This document shows positions 35,649 through 43,692 of a stretch of 64,000 nucleotides of DNA, piece by piece. The position numbers and the translations under genes were made by a program. The notes under the pieces are model-generated. The model made no database searches, was not told the origin of the DNA, and saw nothing but the letters and a program-made list of their open reading frames with translations. Position 1 is the stretch's first letter; every line of letters begins with the position of its first letter. Source of the DNA: Burkholderia pyrrocinia (lineage in GTDB: Bacteria > Pseudomonadota > Gammaproteobacteria > Burkholderiales > Burkholderiaceae); assembly GCF_003330765.1 (NCBI RefSeq), contig NZ_CP024903.1, forward strand, positions 186,001 through 250,000, written 5' to 3'.

Positions 35649-35753
35649 CGCGCGTCCGACATACAAGGTTCATCGAACCGTCATCCTGCGGGAAGAACCG
35701 CCGTCAAGACTGACCCATTCATCTCGATCGGCCGCAAGGCCAGGGAGCAACGA

Positions 35754-37535
35754 ATGACCGTCAGCGTGCGCAGCTATCTTTCCCCCACCCTGGTCCTGCT
35801 GGCCTTCGACTGGCCCGATGCGGCGTCGCGTACCGATTTCCTCGGCTTCGCGATCCGGCGCACGCCGGGATTCTGGTCGGCCGACGGCAAGACGCGTGCG
35901 CCGGACAGCTGGCTGCCGAACCGCCTGACGTTCGACGGCCCGGCCGCCGATACGCAGGGCGACGCGCCGACCGACCAGGCGCCGATCCAGAAATTCATGT
36001 GGTGGGACGCGCGCATCGATCCGCAGGACCGCGGCGCGTCGTTTCGCTACGACGTGTATCCGGTCGTCGGCACGCCGGCGAACCTGCAGGTGCTCGATGC
36101 GCAAGCCGGCGTCTGCGATGTGGTGCTGCCCGCGCATATCGAGGACGGCATCGGCACGTGGTTCAACCGTGCGGTGGTGAGCTCGCAGGCGTTCGCGAAG
36201 CAGGTCGCGGCGCTGGGCCTCGCGCCGAATGCGGCACCGAGCGACGCGCAGGCGCTGAAGCTGCGGACGTGGCTCGCGAACGACATGGAGCAGGTGTTCG
36301 CGGAGATGCTCGACCCCGCGTCGCGCGCAGCGTCGGCCGTCTATCACCTGACCGACACGCTGTGGGCGCTGCCCGCGTTCGACGCGTTCGGGCGCAAGCA
36401 TGGCGAGGCGTCGCTCGTGATCGTCTACGACGCGCACACGACAGCGCGCAAGGGCAAGCCGCCGCTGCCGTCGCCGAACCAGCCGGCCGTCGACGCGTTG
36501 CACGGGCGCGCGACGCTCGCGCCGCGCGACAAGACGCACATCATGCACGACAAGTTCGTCGTGACCGATGCGCCGTCGAACCCGGCGCCCGCGCGCGTGC
36601 TGACCGGCTCGGCGAACTTCACGACCGAGGGGCTGACAGAGCAGGCCAACGTGCTGCACGCGTTCGACTCGCCCGCGCTCGCCGCGCTGTACAACGATCG
36701 CGCGCATGCGCTGGCCGCGAATCCGTCGATCGCGGAGACGGCGCGGCTGTCGTCGGGCTGGTCGACGCCGATGACGATCGGCAGCGCGCAGGTGCGTGTC
36801 GCGTTTTCGCCGGAGCCATCGGGGCAGCGCACCGAAATCGACACGATCGTTGCCGCGATCGAGGCTGCGAAACATTCGGTGTCGTTCTGCCTGTTCATGC
36901 CGACGGACGCGACGTTGCGCGACGCCTGTTTCGCGGCCGGCGACCGCGGGCTGATGATGTTCGGCCTCGTGAACCGGATCAACGTCGGCAGCGCGACGAA
37001 GGCCGATGCCGCGCAGCAGGGCGGCCAGACGCTCGATGCGGCGACGCTCGCGAACCTCGAGCTGTACCATCGCCAGCGCGACCATCGCGACGTGATCGAT
37101 GCCGCCTATTTTTCGCCGGCGACCGTGCCGCAGGGTTTCGATCCGGAACTGCGCCTCTTTCCGGGCGAACCGGCGCCGGCCTATCCGCCCGTCGTGATCC
37201 ATCACAAGTTCATCGTGATCGATGCGGAGGGCGCGAATCCGGTCGTCTATACGGGCTCGGCGAACATGAGCCGCAATTCGGAGCAGTACAACGACGAGAA
37301 CCTGCTCGAGATTCGCGATGCGCGGATCGCCGCGATCTATCTCGCGGAATTCCTGCGGCTCTACGAGCACTATCGCGCACGTGCGCTGGTGATCGATGCG
37401 AAGCAGCAGGGCACGGGCACGCATCCGCGGCTCGCGCTCGCGCCCGATTCGAGCTGGGCGAAGAAGTATTACGTGGCGGGAAGCCCGGAAGAGAAGGCGC
37501 GGATTGCGTTGGCGTCGACCGCGCCGACGAACTGA
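35754..37535 (+). CDS. phospholipase D-like protein with two HKD motifs
   Basis: A 593-aa protein with two complete PLD active-site motifs: H265-x-K267-x4-D272 (MHDKFVVTD, then LTGSANFT) and H484-adjacent H483-x-K485-x4-D490 (HHKFIVID, then YTGSANMS). Both would combine into one active site that cleaves phosphodiester bonds in lipid or nucleic acid. No signal peptide or membrane segment is visible. The N-terminal 230 residues do not match a fold I recognise. GGGAGC lies upstream of the ATG. It is monocistronic; the stop codon lies in an 8-bp repeat array. Role unknown; an effector or defence nuclease is possible but unsupported. Confidence 0.8.
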   Translation: MTVSVRSYLSPTLVLLAFDWPDAASRTDFLGFAIRRTPGFWSADGKTRAPDSWLPNRLTFDGPAADTQGDAPTDQAPIQKFMWWDARIDPQDRGASFRYDVYPVVGTPANLQVLDAQAGVCDVVLPAHIEDGIGTWFNRAVVSSQAFAKQVAALGLAPNAAPSDAQALKLRTWLANDMEQVFAEMLDPASRAASAVYHLTDTLWALPAFDAFGRKHGEASLVIVYDAHTTARKGKPPLPSPNQPAVDALHGRATLAPRDKTHIMHDKFVVTDAPSNPAPARVLTGSANFTTEGLTEQANVLHAFDSPALAALYNDRAHALAANPSIAETARLSSGWSTPMTIGSAQVRVAFSPEPSGQRTEIDTIVAAIEAAKHSVSFCLFMPTDATLRDACFAAGDRGLMMFGLVNRINVGSATKADAAQQGGQTLDAATLANLELYHRQRDHRDVIDAAYFSPATVPQGFDPELRLFPGEPAPAYPPVVIHHKFIVIDAEGANPVVYTGSANMSRNSEQYNDENLLEIRDARIAAIYLAEFLRLYEHYRARALVIDAKQQGTGTHPRLALAPDSSWAKKYYVAGSPEEKARIALASTAPTN

Positions 37536-37597
37536 CGAACTGACGAGCGGACGAGCGGACGAGCGGACGAGCGGACGAGCGGACGAGCGGACGAGCG
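37526..37597. repeat. 8-bp tandem repeat array (GACGARCK)n across the PLD stop codon
   Basis: Nine 8-bp units: two GACGAACT (37526-37541) and seven GACGAGCG (37542-37597). The first unit encodes the last residues and the TGA stop (37533-37535) of the PLD-like gene; the rest is non-coding. Copy number probably varies by slippage, without changing the protein as long as the first units persist. Confidence 0.93.
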
Positions 37598-37657
37598 AAG
37601 GGCGCGGAGGTTGCGCGCCCGGCGGGCGCCGGCCGGGAACCCGGCGACAGCCGCCGC

Positions 37658-38332
37658 TTACGCGGCGACGTAGCGCAGCACGGCGTCGGCGATCGTGTCG
37701 CGATGCCGTGCGCGCAGGCGCGGCGCCGACGGATCGCGGCCGAACGCGGCGCCGAACGTGTAGCGATTCGACACGCGGTGAAAGCAGAACGAGCTGATCA
37801 GCAGGTGCAGGTCGAACGCGTCGATGTCCTTGCGGAACGCGCCGCTTGCCGCACCGCGCTCGACCAGTTCCTCGAGCGTCTTGATGATGCTGACGTTGCG
37901 GTTCTTGAACGACTTGAGCTGTTCGAGATACTTCGCGCCATGGATGTTCTCGATCGACACGAGGCGGACGAAGTCGCGATGCTTGTCGTGATAGTCGAAT
38001 GTGAATTCGACGAGGCGGCGCATGCCTTCGCGCGGCTCCATGTCGCCGACGTGCAGTTCCTGCTCGAGCGCGCGGATGTCGCCGTACACCTTCTCCAGCA
38101 CGGCCTCGTACAGGCCTTCCTTGCTTTCGAAGTAGTAGTAGAGCATCCGCTTCGTCGTGTTCGTGCGTTCGGCGATCGCGTCGACGCGTGCACCGGCGAG
38201 GCCCATCGCGGAGAATTCCTGCGTGGCGACATCGAGGATGTTGCGCTTGGTTTGCTCGGGATCGTATTTGCGCCGCGCTTCGGACGCAAGCGCGCGGGTG
38301 TCGGACGTGGCGGCCTTGCTTCCTGCTTTCAT
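37658..38332 (-). CDS. TetR family transcriptional regulator
   Basis: A 224-aa TetR protein. Its DNA-binding domain spans about residues 25-70 (TKRNILDVATQEFSAMG ... TNTTKRMLYYYFESKEGLYEAV). The C-terminal domain resembles those of TetR proteins fused to aromatic/nucleobase pathways but is not diagnostic. It follows lysP and the AmaA-like oxidase on the same strand (119-bp gap), so it may control lysine/pipecolate use. It is convergent with the PLD gene, separated by the 8-bp repeats. Confidence 0.85.
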   Translation of the reverse strand: MKAGSKAATSDTRALASEARRKYDPEQTKRNILDVATQEFSAMGLAGARVDAIAERTNTTKRMLYYYFESKEGLYEAVLEKVYGDIRALEQELHVGDMEPREGMRRLVEFTFDYHDKHRDFVRLVSIENIHGAKYLEQLKSFKNRNVSIIKTLEELVERGAASGAFRKDIDAFDLHLLISSFCFHRVSNRYTFGAAFGRDPSAPRLRARHRDTIADAVLRYVAA

Positions 38333-38451
38333 GTGGCTTTATTGTGGCTTCGCGGCGGCTTGGAAAAGGCATTCTAGCATGCGGGAAACCCCCGCCCGGC
38401 CGACCTTCCGCTCTAATCGGCAAGGCCGTTTCGACCGCCCGCCGCGGCCGC

Positions 38452-39720
38452 TCAGCGGCGGCAGGAGGCGAGCGCGTCGCGGGCCTGGTACGCCGTGTAC
38501 GTGAGCTGCGCGGCGGCGAGGCCCGCCAGCCCGAACGTGCGCGTGAGCCCGAATGCGGAGAAGCCGTCCGGCACCGGCCGGCCTTCGGCCAGCGCAGCCG
38601 CGAGCGCTTCGCCGGCGACCGTGGTCGGCGCCATCCCGTGGCCGCCGAACGCGATCGCGTGCCACACGCCGTCCGCGTCGCGGCCGATCTGCGGCATCTT
38701 GTGCCGCGCGTAGCTCATCAGCCCGCCCCACGCGTAATCGACCTTCACGTCTTCCAGTTGCGGATACACGCGCAGCAGGTCGCGTCGCAGCAGGCGCGCG
38801 ATCGTGTCGGGGCCGCGGTCGAGCACGGAGATCCGGCCGCCCCACAGGATGCGCGTGTCCTTCAGCGGGCGGTAGTAGTCGAACGCGAAACGCGTGTCGT
38901 AGATCGCGTACGGCGCGTCGATCGCGTCCGGCAGGCGTGCGCCGAGCGGCTCGGTCGCGATCACGTAAGTTGCGATCGGCAGCACCGCGCGTTCGATGCG
39001 CGGCGACACGCCGCGCGCGTAGCCGCCGCCGGCGAACACGACGTCTTTCGCGCGCACCGCGCCCTGCGCCGTACGCACGACGTACCCGGCGCCTTCGCGG
39101 GCGATGCCGAGCGCGGCCGAGCGTTCATGGACGCGCGCGCCGCCGCGCGACGCGGCCGCCGCGACGCCGAGCACGTACTTGAGCGGATGGAAGTGGAATG
39201 CGTTCGGCTCGAACAGGCCGCCGTAATAGCGCTGCGTCTTCAGCCGCTCGCGCAGTGCGTCCGTCGCGACGGGTTCCCAGTCGACGTCGAGTTCGCGCTT
39301 CATCAGCGTGCGCACGCTGTCGAGCCGCGATGGATCGTCGAACCAGTTCGCGAGCATCACGCCCTGGTCGACGATGTCGCAGTCGATCCCGTAGCGCGCG
39401 ATCCGCGTGCGGATCAGGTCGACCGCATCGACGGTGAGCCGGTACAGGCGGCGCCCTTCGTCGCGGCCGAGCGTGCGCAGCAGGTCGGCATTGTCGAGGC
39501 TGTAGCCGCCGAATACGAAGCCGCCGTTGCGGCCCGATGCGCCGAAGCCGACCCGTTCGCTGTCGAGCACGACGACGTCATGCACGCCGCGCTCGACGAG
39601 GCCGAGCGCCGTGCACAGGCCGGCGAGGCCGCCGCCGACGATGCAGACCTGCGTGTCGATCGTGCCGGTCAGTTGCGGGTAGGGCTGGCGGGTAACGGTG
39701 GCTTCGTAGAAGTTCTGCAT
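38452..39720 (-). CDS. amaA: FAD-dependent amine/imino acid oxidase (L-pipecolate oxidase-like)
   Basis: A 422-aa DAO-family flavoprotein. The dinucleotide-binding motif is VCIVGGGLAGLCTALGL (about 25-41), followed by GASGRNGGFVFGGYS, and a C-terminal FAD contact region GGHGMAPTTVAGEALA. It resembles Pseudomonas AmaA and PuuB-type oxidases. Because it sits between lysP and a divergent amaB (aminoadipate semialdehyde dehydrogenase), the most economical role is oxidation of L-pipecolate to piperideine-6-carboxylate. A polyamine derivative as substrate is the main alternative. It follows lysP by 134 bp. Confidence 0.65.
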   Translation of the reverse strand: MQNFYEATVTRQPYPQLTGTIDTQVCIVGGGLAGLCTALGLVERGVHDVVVLDSERVGFGASGRNGGFVFGGYSLDNADLLRTLGRDEGRRLYRLTVDAVDLIRTRIARYGIDCDIVDQGVMLANWFDDPSRLDSVRTLMKRELDVDWEPVATDALRERLKTQRYYGGLFEPNAFHFHPLKYVLGVAAAASRGGARVHERSAALGIAREGAGYVVRTAQGAVRAKDVVFAGGGYARGVSPRIERAVLPIATYVIATEPLGARLPDAIDAPYAIYDTRFAFDYYRPLKDTRILWGGRISVLDRGPDTIARLLRRDLLRVYPQLEDVKVDYAWGGLMSYARHKMPQIGRDADGVWHAIAFGGHGMAPTTVAGEALAAALAEGRPVPDGFSAFGLTRTFGLAGLAAAQLTYTAYQARDALASCRR

Positions 39721-39854
39721 GCGATTCGATGACTCGTAACGGCGGAAAAACGGACGGCGCGCGTCGATCTTGCCTGAACGCGTGCGCCGCGTCGAATGGG
39801 GTTTTCAGCGTGCCGGCTGCCGCGCTCGGGCGGCGGCAGGCGAGATGCGTGTCG

Positions 39855-41435
39855 TCAGGCGCCCGGCGTCGGGTTGGCCGGGCGGGCGACGTAGCCCGCG
39901 TAGCCGGTTTCGGCCTGTGGTGCCGCTTCGGGCGTCGCGTTGTGTTCGATCCACGGTGCGATCTCCATGTCTTCGTAGCGCACGAGGCGGCATTTGCGCA
40001 CGAGCGCGTAGCCGAGCCAGATCGCGAGGAAGAACGGCAGGCCGATGTAGGTCGCGGCGATGCCGACCCAGTCGATCTTGTCGGCGAGGAGCGCCTGGTA
40101 GTCCTGGCCGAGCGCGACGACCGCGCACAGCGCGAACGCGAACAGCGGGCCGAACGGGAACCACTTCGACCGGTACGGCAACTGGTCGAGCCGGTAGCCC
40201 TGCTTCAGGAAACCCTTGCGGAACCGGTAGTGGCTGACCGCGATGCCGAGCCACGTGATGAAGCCGGCCATGCCCGACGTGTTCAGCAACCACAGGTAGA
40301 CCGTCTTGTCGCCGTACAGCGACGTGAGGAAACACAGCGCGCCGACGGCCGTCGTCGCGTACAGCGCGTTGCGCGGCACACCGCCCGGCGACAGCTTCGC
40401 GAACAGCTTCGGCGCGCGGCCTTCGACCGCGAGGTTGTAGAGCATCCGCGTCGACGCGTACATGCCCGAGTTGCCGGCCGACAGCACGGCCGTCAGGATC
40501 ACCGCGTTCATCACGCCGGCCGCGAACGCGAGGCCCGCGTGGCGGAACACGAGCGTGAACGGGCTCACGCCGATGTCGGTCACGTCGCTCTTCAGCAGGC
40601 TCGGATCGGTATAGGGAATCAGCACGCCGATCACGAAGATCGCGAGCACGTAGAACAGCAGGATGCGCCAGAAGATCTGGCGCACCGCGAGCGGGATCGT
40701 CGTGCGCGGGTTCTCCGATTCGCCGGCCGCGACGCCGATCATTTCGGTGCCCTGGAACGAGAAGCCCGCGATCATCGCGACGCCGAGCATCGTCGCCCAG
40801 CCGCCGGCGAACGGCGCGTCGCCGATCGTGAAGTTGCTCCAGCCCGCGCTCGGGCCGCCCCGCATGATCCCGAAGATCATCAGCAGGCCGACGCCGACGA
40901 ACGCGAGCACCGTCAGCACCTTGATCAGCGCGAACCAGTATTCGGCTTCACCGAAGCCGCGCACCGACAGCGCGTTGAGCGCGAAGATCAGCGTGAGGAA
41001 CAGCGCGCTCCACCACATGCCGGGCACATGCGGAAACCAGTAGTGCATCACGAGCTGCGCGGCGACGAGCTCCACCGCCAGCGTCACGGCCCAGCTGTAC
41101 CAGTAGTTCCAGCCGAGCGCGAAGCCGAAACCTTCATCGACGAACTTCGCGCCGTAGGTCGCGAACGAGCCCGACACGGGCATGAACGCGGCCATTTCTC
41201 CGAGGCTCGTCATCAGGAAATAGACCATCAGGCCGATCACCATGTACGCGAGCATCGCGCCCCCGGGGCCGGCCTGCGAGATCGACGCGCCGGACGCGAC
41301 GAACAGGCCCGTGCCGATCGAGCCGCCGATCGCGATCATCCGCAGATGGCGCGCCTGCAGGCTGCGGTGGAGGGCCGGCTGCGCGGGCGGCGAGCCGGAC
41401 GGACGGGGCGAATCGGGGCGGGCATCTGAATGCAT
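39855..41435 (-). CDS. lysP: lysine-specific permease
   Basis: A 526-aa APC-family carrier with 12 helices. It is strikingly like E. coli LysP: LKARHL-type entry LQARHLRMIAIGGSIGTGL, ASGASISQAGPGGA, YFLMTSLGEMAAFMPVSGS and RQIFWRILLFYVLAIF can be followed almost without gaps. The N-terminal 27 and C-terminal 30 residues are longer than in LysP. It imports L-lysine with protons. It is the first gene of a minus-strand unit lysP-amaA-tetR and is divergent from amaB across 637 bp. Lysine as substrate is well supported. Confidence 0.9.
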   Translation of the reverse strand: MHSDARPDSPRPSGSPPAQPALHRSLQARHLRMIAIGGSIGTGLFVASGASISQAGPGGAMLAYMVIGLMVYFLMTSLGEMAAFMPVSGSFATYGAKFVDEGFGFALGWNYWYSWAVTLAVELVAAQLVMHYWFPHVPGMWWSALFLTLIFALNALSVRGFGEAEYWFALIKVLTVLAFVGVGLLMIFGIMRGGPSAGWSNFTIGDAPFAGGWATMLGVAMIAGFSFQGTEMIGVAAGESENPRTTIPLAVRQIFWRILLFYVLAIFVIGVLIPYTDPSLLKSDVTDIGVSPFTLVFRHAGLAFAAGVMNAVILTAVLSAGNSGMYASTRMLYNLAVEGRAPKLFAKLSPGGVPRNALYATTAVGALCFLTSLYGDKTVYLWLLNTSGMAGFITWLGIAVSHYRFRKGFLKQGYRLDQLPYRSKWFPFGPLFAFALCAVVALGQDYQALLADKIDWVGIAATYIGLPFFLAIWLGYALVRKCRLVRYEDMEIAPWIEHNATPEAAPQAETGYAGYVARPANPTPGA

Positions 41436-41791
41436 GGCGGGCGCTGGGCGCTGTCTCCGGGATTGTTTTTCGGTGACGAAGCGCGACGCGTGTGCCGGCC
41501 GTCGGCCGGGCAGCGGTGGTGCGTTGCGGAAACGGGCCGGATGAACCGGGCCGCAATGCGTGTCGCCTTCGTCTGTCGTCCGGCTGCCGTTGTGGCGGCC
41601 GTCGGCGCACCGGGTGCGTTGCACCTCGACGTCGCACCGATTGTGTGTGCCCGATGTACCGGCGGCAAACGATATTTCCGAACAGGGTGATGCGGCTTTG
41701 TCATCAACTTGTGGACGTATCGGCGAAGGCAGTCGGCCCGGCACGCGGCCACCAGCGCGGGCTTGCGACGTGTCCCGCCACGAACAATGAG

Positions 41792-41829
41792 GATGCGGAT
41801 TCGTCCCGTTGATGCGAATTCGTCACGTC
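41792..41829. promoter_or_regulatory. 19-bp tandem repeat, candidate operator pair
   Basis: Two adjacent 19-bp copies (41792-41810 and 41811-41829) agree at 16 of 19 positions, sharing GATGCG and ATTCGTC. They lie in the 637-bp lysP-amaB gap, upstream of a short AT-rich stretch (41855-41870). Head-to-tail sites at about two helical turns would suit a regulator of the lysine genes. I see no gene in the rest of this gap. Confidence 0.45.
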
Positions 41830-42072
41830 AAGGTGTTGCGTTTTCGGAATGAAGTCGTGAGTTAATATCAATAGCGGGCCGACTTGTGGCCATCGACAAT
41901 GTGTTTCATGGATCGTGCGTCGCGAGGCGGCGGCGCGTGGCGATGCGCCGTGCGGCGCACCGCGTTCACCGACGCGCGCATCCGCTTGCACAAGGCGCGC
42001 GAACGCGCTCCAATCGAATCACGCGGGCGGCGCTGCCGCCGCACCGATCAATCTGTCCCTGAAGAGGAAGTG

Positions 42073-43584
42073 ATGCAATTCAACGACATTCTTGCCGCGC
42101 TCGACATCGATCTCGCCCAGTGGAAAGGCAATGCACTGACCGCGCGTTCGCCGCTCGACGGTGCGACGCTCGCGACGCTGGCCGTCGACACGCCCGCCGA
42201 CGCAGAGCGCAAGATCGACGCTGCGCACGATGCATTCTTCAAGTGGCGCACGGTGCCGGCGCCGGTGCGCGGCGAACTCGTGCGGGTGTTCGGCAACGTG
42301 CTGCGCGAGCACAAGGCCGAGCTCGGCCGCCTCGTCACGCTCGAGGCCGGCAAGATCACGTCGGAAGGCCTCGGCGAAGTGCAGGAAATGATCGACATCT
42401 GCGATTTCGCGGTCGGTCTGTCGCGCCAGCTTTACGGTCTCACGATCGCGTCCGAGCGCCCGGGCCACCGGATGATGGAAACGTGGCATCCGATCGGCGT
42501 ATGCGGTGTGATTTCGGCGTTCAACTTCCCGGTCGCGGTGTGGGCGTGGAATGCGGCGCTTGCGTTCGTGTGCGGCGATCCGGTCGTCTGGAAGCCGTCG
42601 GAGAAGACGCCGCTCACCGCGATCGCGTGCCACCTGCTGCTCGGCAAGGCGCTGCGCGAATTCGAAAAGACGCATCCGGGCGTCGCGCCGGAAGGCCTGC
42701 ATCAACTGGTGCTCGGCATGCGCGATGTCGGCGAGGTGCTGACGTCGTCGAAGAAGGTGCCGGTCATCAGCGCGACGGGCAGCGTACGGATGGGCACGGA
42801 AGTCGCGAAGGTGCTGAGCCAGCGTCTCGCGCGCGGCATCCTCGAACTCGGCGGCAACAACGGGATGATCGTCGCGCCGAGCGCGGATCTCGATCTCGTG
42901 GTGCGCGCAGTCACGTTCGCGTCGGTCGGCACGGCCGGCCAGCGCTGCACGACGCTGCGCCGCCTGATCGTGCATCGCAGCGTGGTCGAGCAACTGCTGC
43001 CGCGCATCGAGAAGGCCTACATGTCGGTGAAGGTCGGTAATCCGCTTGAAGACGGCACGCTCGTCGGCCCGCTGGTCGATCGTGCGTCGTTCGACGCGAT
43101 GCAGAAGGCGCTGGCCGATGCGCGCGAGCAGGGCGGTGAAGTGAAGGGCGGCGAGCGCATCGATATCGGTCACGCGGATGCGTACTACGTGCGCCCGGCA
43201 ATCGTGCGGATGCCGAAGCAGTCGGCAGTGGTCGAGCGCGAGACGTTCGCGCCGATCCTGTACGTGATGGTCTACGACAACTTCGAAGACGCGATCGACG
43301 TGCACAACGCGGTGCCGCAAGGCCTGTCGTCGGCGATCTTCACGAACGACATGCGCGAGGCCGAGCAGTTCATGTCGGCAGCGGGCAGCGACTGCGGGAT
43401 TGTCAACGTGAACATCGGCACGAGCGGCGCGGAGATCGGCGGCGCGTTCGGCGGCGAGAAGGAAACTGGCGGCGGGCGCGAGTCGGGTTCGGATGCGTGG
43501 AAGGCTTATATGCGTCGCGCGACGAATACGATCAACTACAGTCGGCAGTTGCCTCTGGCGCAGGGGGTGAAGTTCGACGTTTGA
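42073..43584 (+). CDS. amaB: L-aminoadipate-semialdehyde (piperideine-6-carboxylate) dehydrogenase
   Basis: A 503-aa NAD-dependent aldehyde dehydrogenase of the ALDH7 group. Marks are oxyanion Asn in ISAFNFPVAVWAWN, the ALDH7-type ILELGGNNGMIVAP with the base Glu, and catalytic Cys in GTAGQRCTTLRR. It oxidises aminoadipate semialdehyde, in equilibrium with piperideine-6-carboxylate, to 2-aminoadipate. The ATG at 42073 follows GAGGAAG; the longer reading extends into non-coding sequence. Together with lysP and the AmaA-like oxidase it forms a lysine degradation module. Confidence 0.88.
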   Translation: MQFNDILAALDIDLAQWKGNALTARSPLDGATLATLAVDTPADAERKIDAAHDAFFKWRTVPAPVRGELVRVFGNVLREHKAELGRLVTLEAGKITSEGLGEVQEMIDICDFAVGLSRQLYGLTIASERPGHRMMETWHPIGVCGVISAFNFPVAVWAWNAALAFVCGDPVVWKPSEKTPLTAIACHLLLGKALREFEKTHPGVAPEGLHQLVLGMRDVGEVLTSSKKVPVISATGSVRMGTEVAKVLSQRLARGILELGGNNGMIVAPSADLDLVVRAVTFASVGTAGQRCTTLRRLIVHRSVVEQLLPRIEKAYMSVKVGNPLEDGTLVGPLVDRASFDAMQKALADAREQGGEVKGGERIDIGHADAYYVRPAIVRMPKQSAVVERETFAPILYVMVYDNFEDAIDVHNAVPQGLSSAIFTNDMREAEQFMSAAGSDCGIVNVNIGTSGAEIGGAFGGEKETGGGRESGSDAWKAYMRRATNTINYSRQLPLAQGVKFDV

Positions 43585-43621
43585 TGCGGGGCGCCTGACA
43601 CGGGGCGCCGCATGCAAGCAA

Positions 43622-43658
43622 GAAGGGCCGGTTGCCGCATCACGGTACCCGGCCCTTC
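43622..43658. terminator. inverted repeat between convergent amaB and MscS genes
   Basis: GAAGGGCCGG (43622-43631) pairs perfectly with CCGGCCCTTC (43649-43658) across a 17-nt loop. The T-tracts are short on both sides, so termination in either direction is likely but not certain. Confidence 0.55.
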
Positions 43659-43692
43659 GTTTGTCTGTGCAATGGTGATCTTGCGAGCCGTG

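Noticed and set aside
41884..42072. N-terminal extension of amaB
   Set aside because: The upstream in-frame residues are Arg-rich, have no ALDH similarity, and ATG 42073 has a good GAGGAAG.
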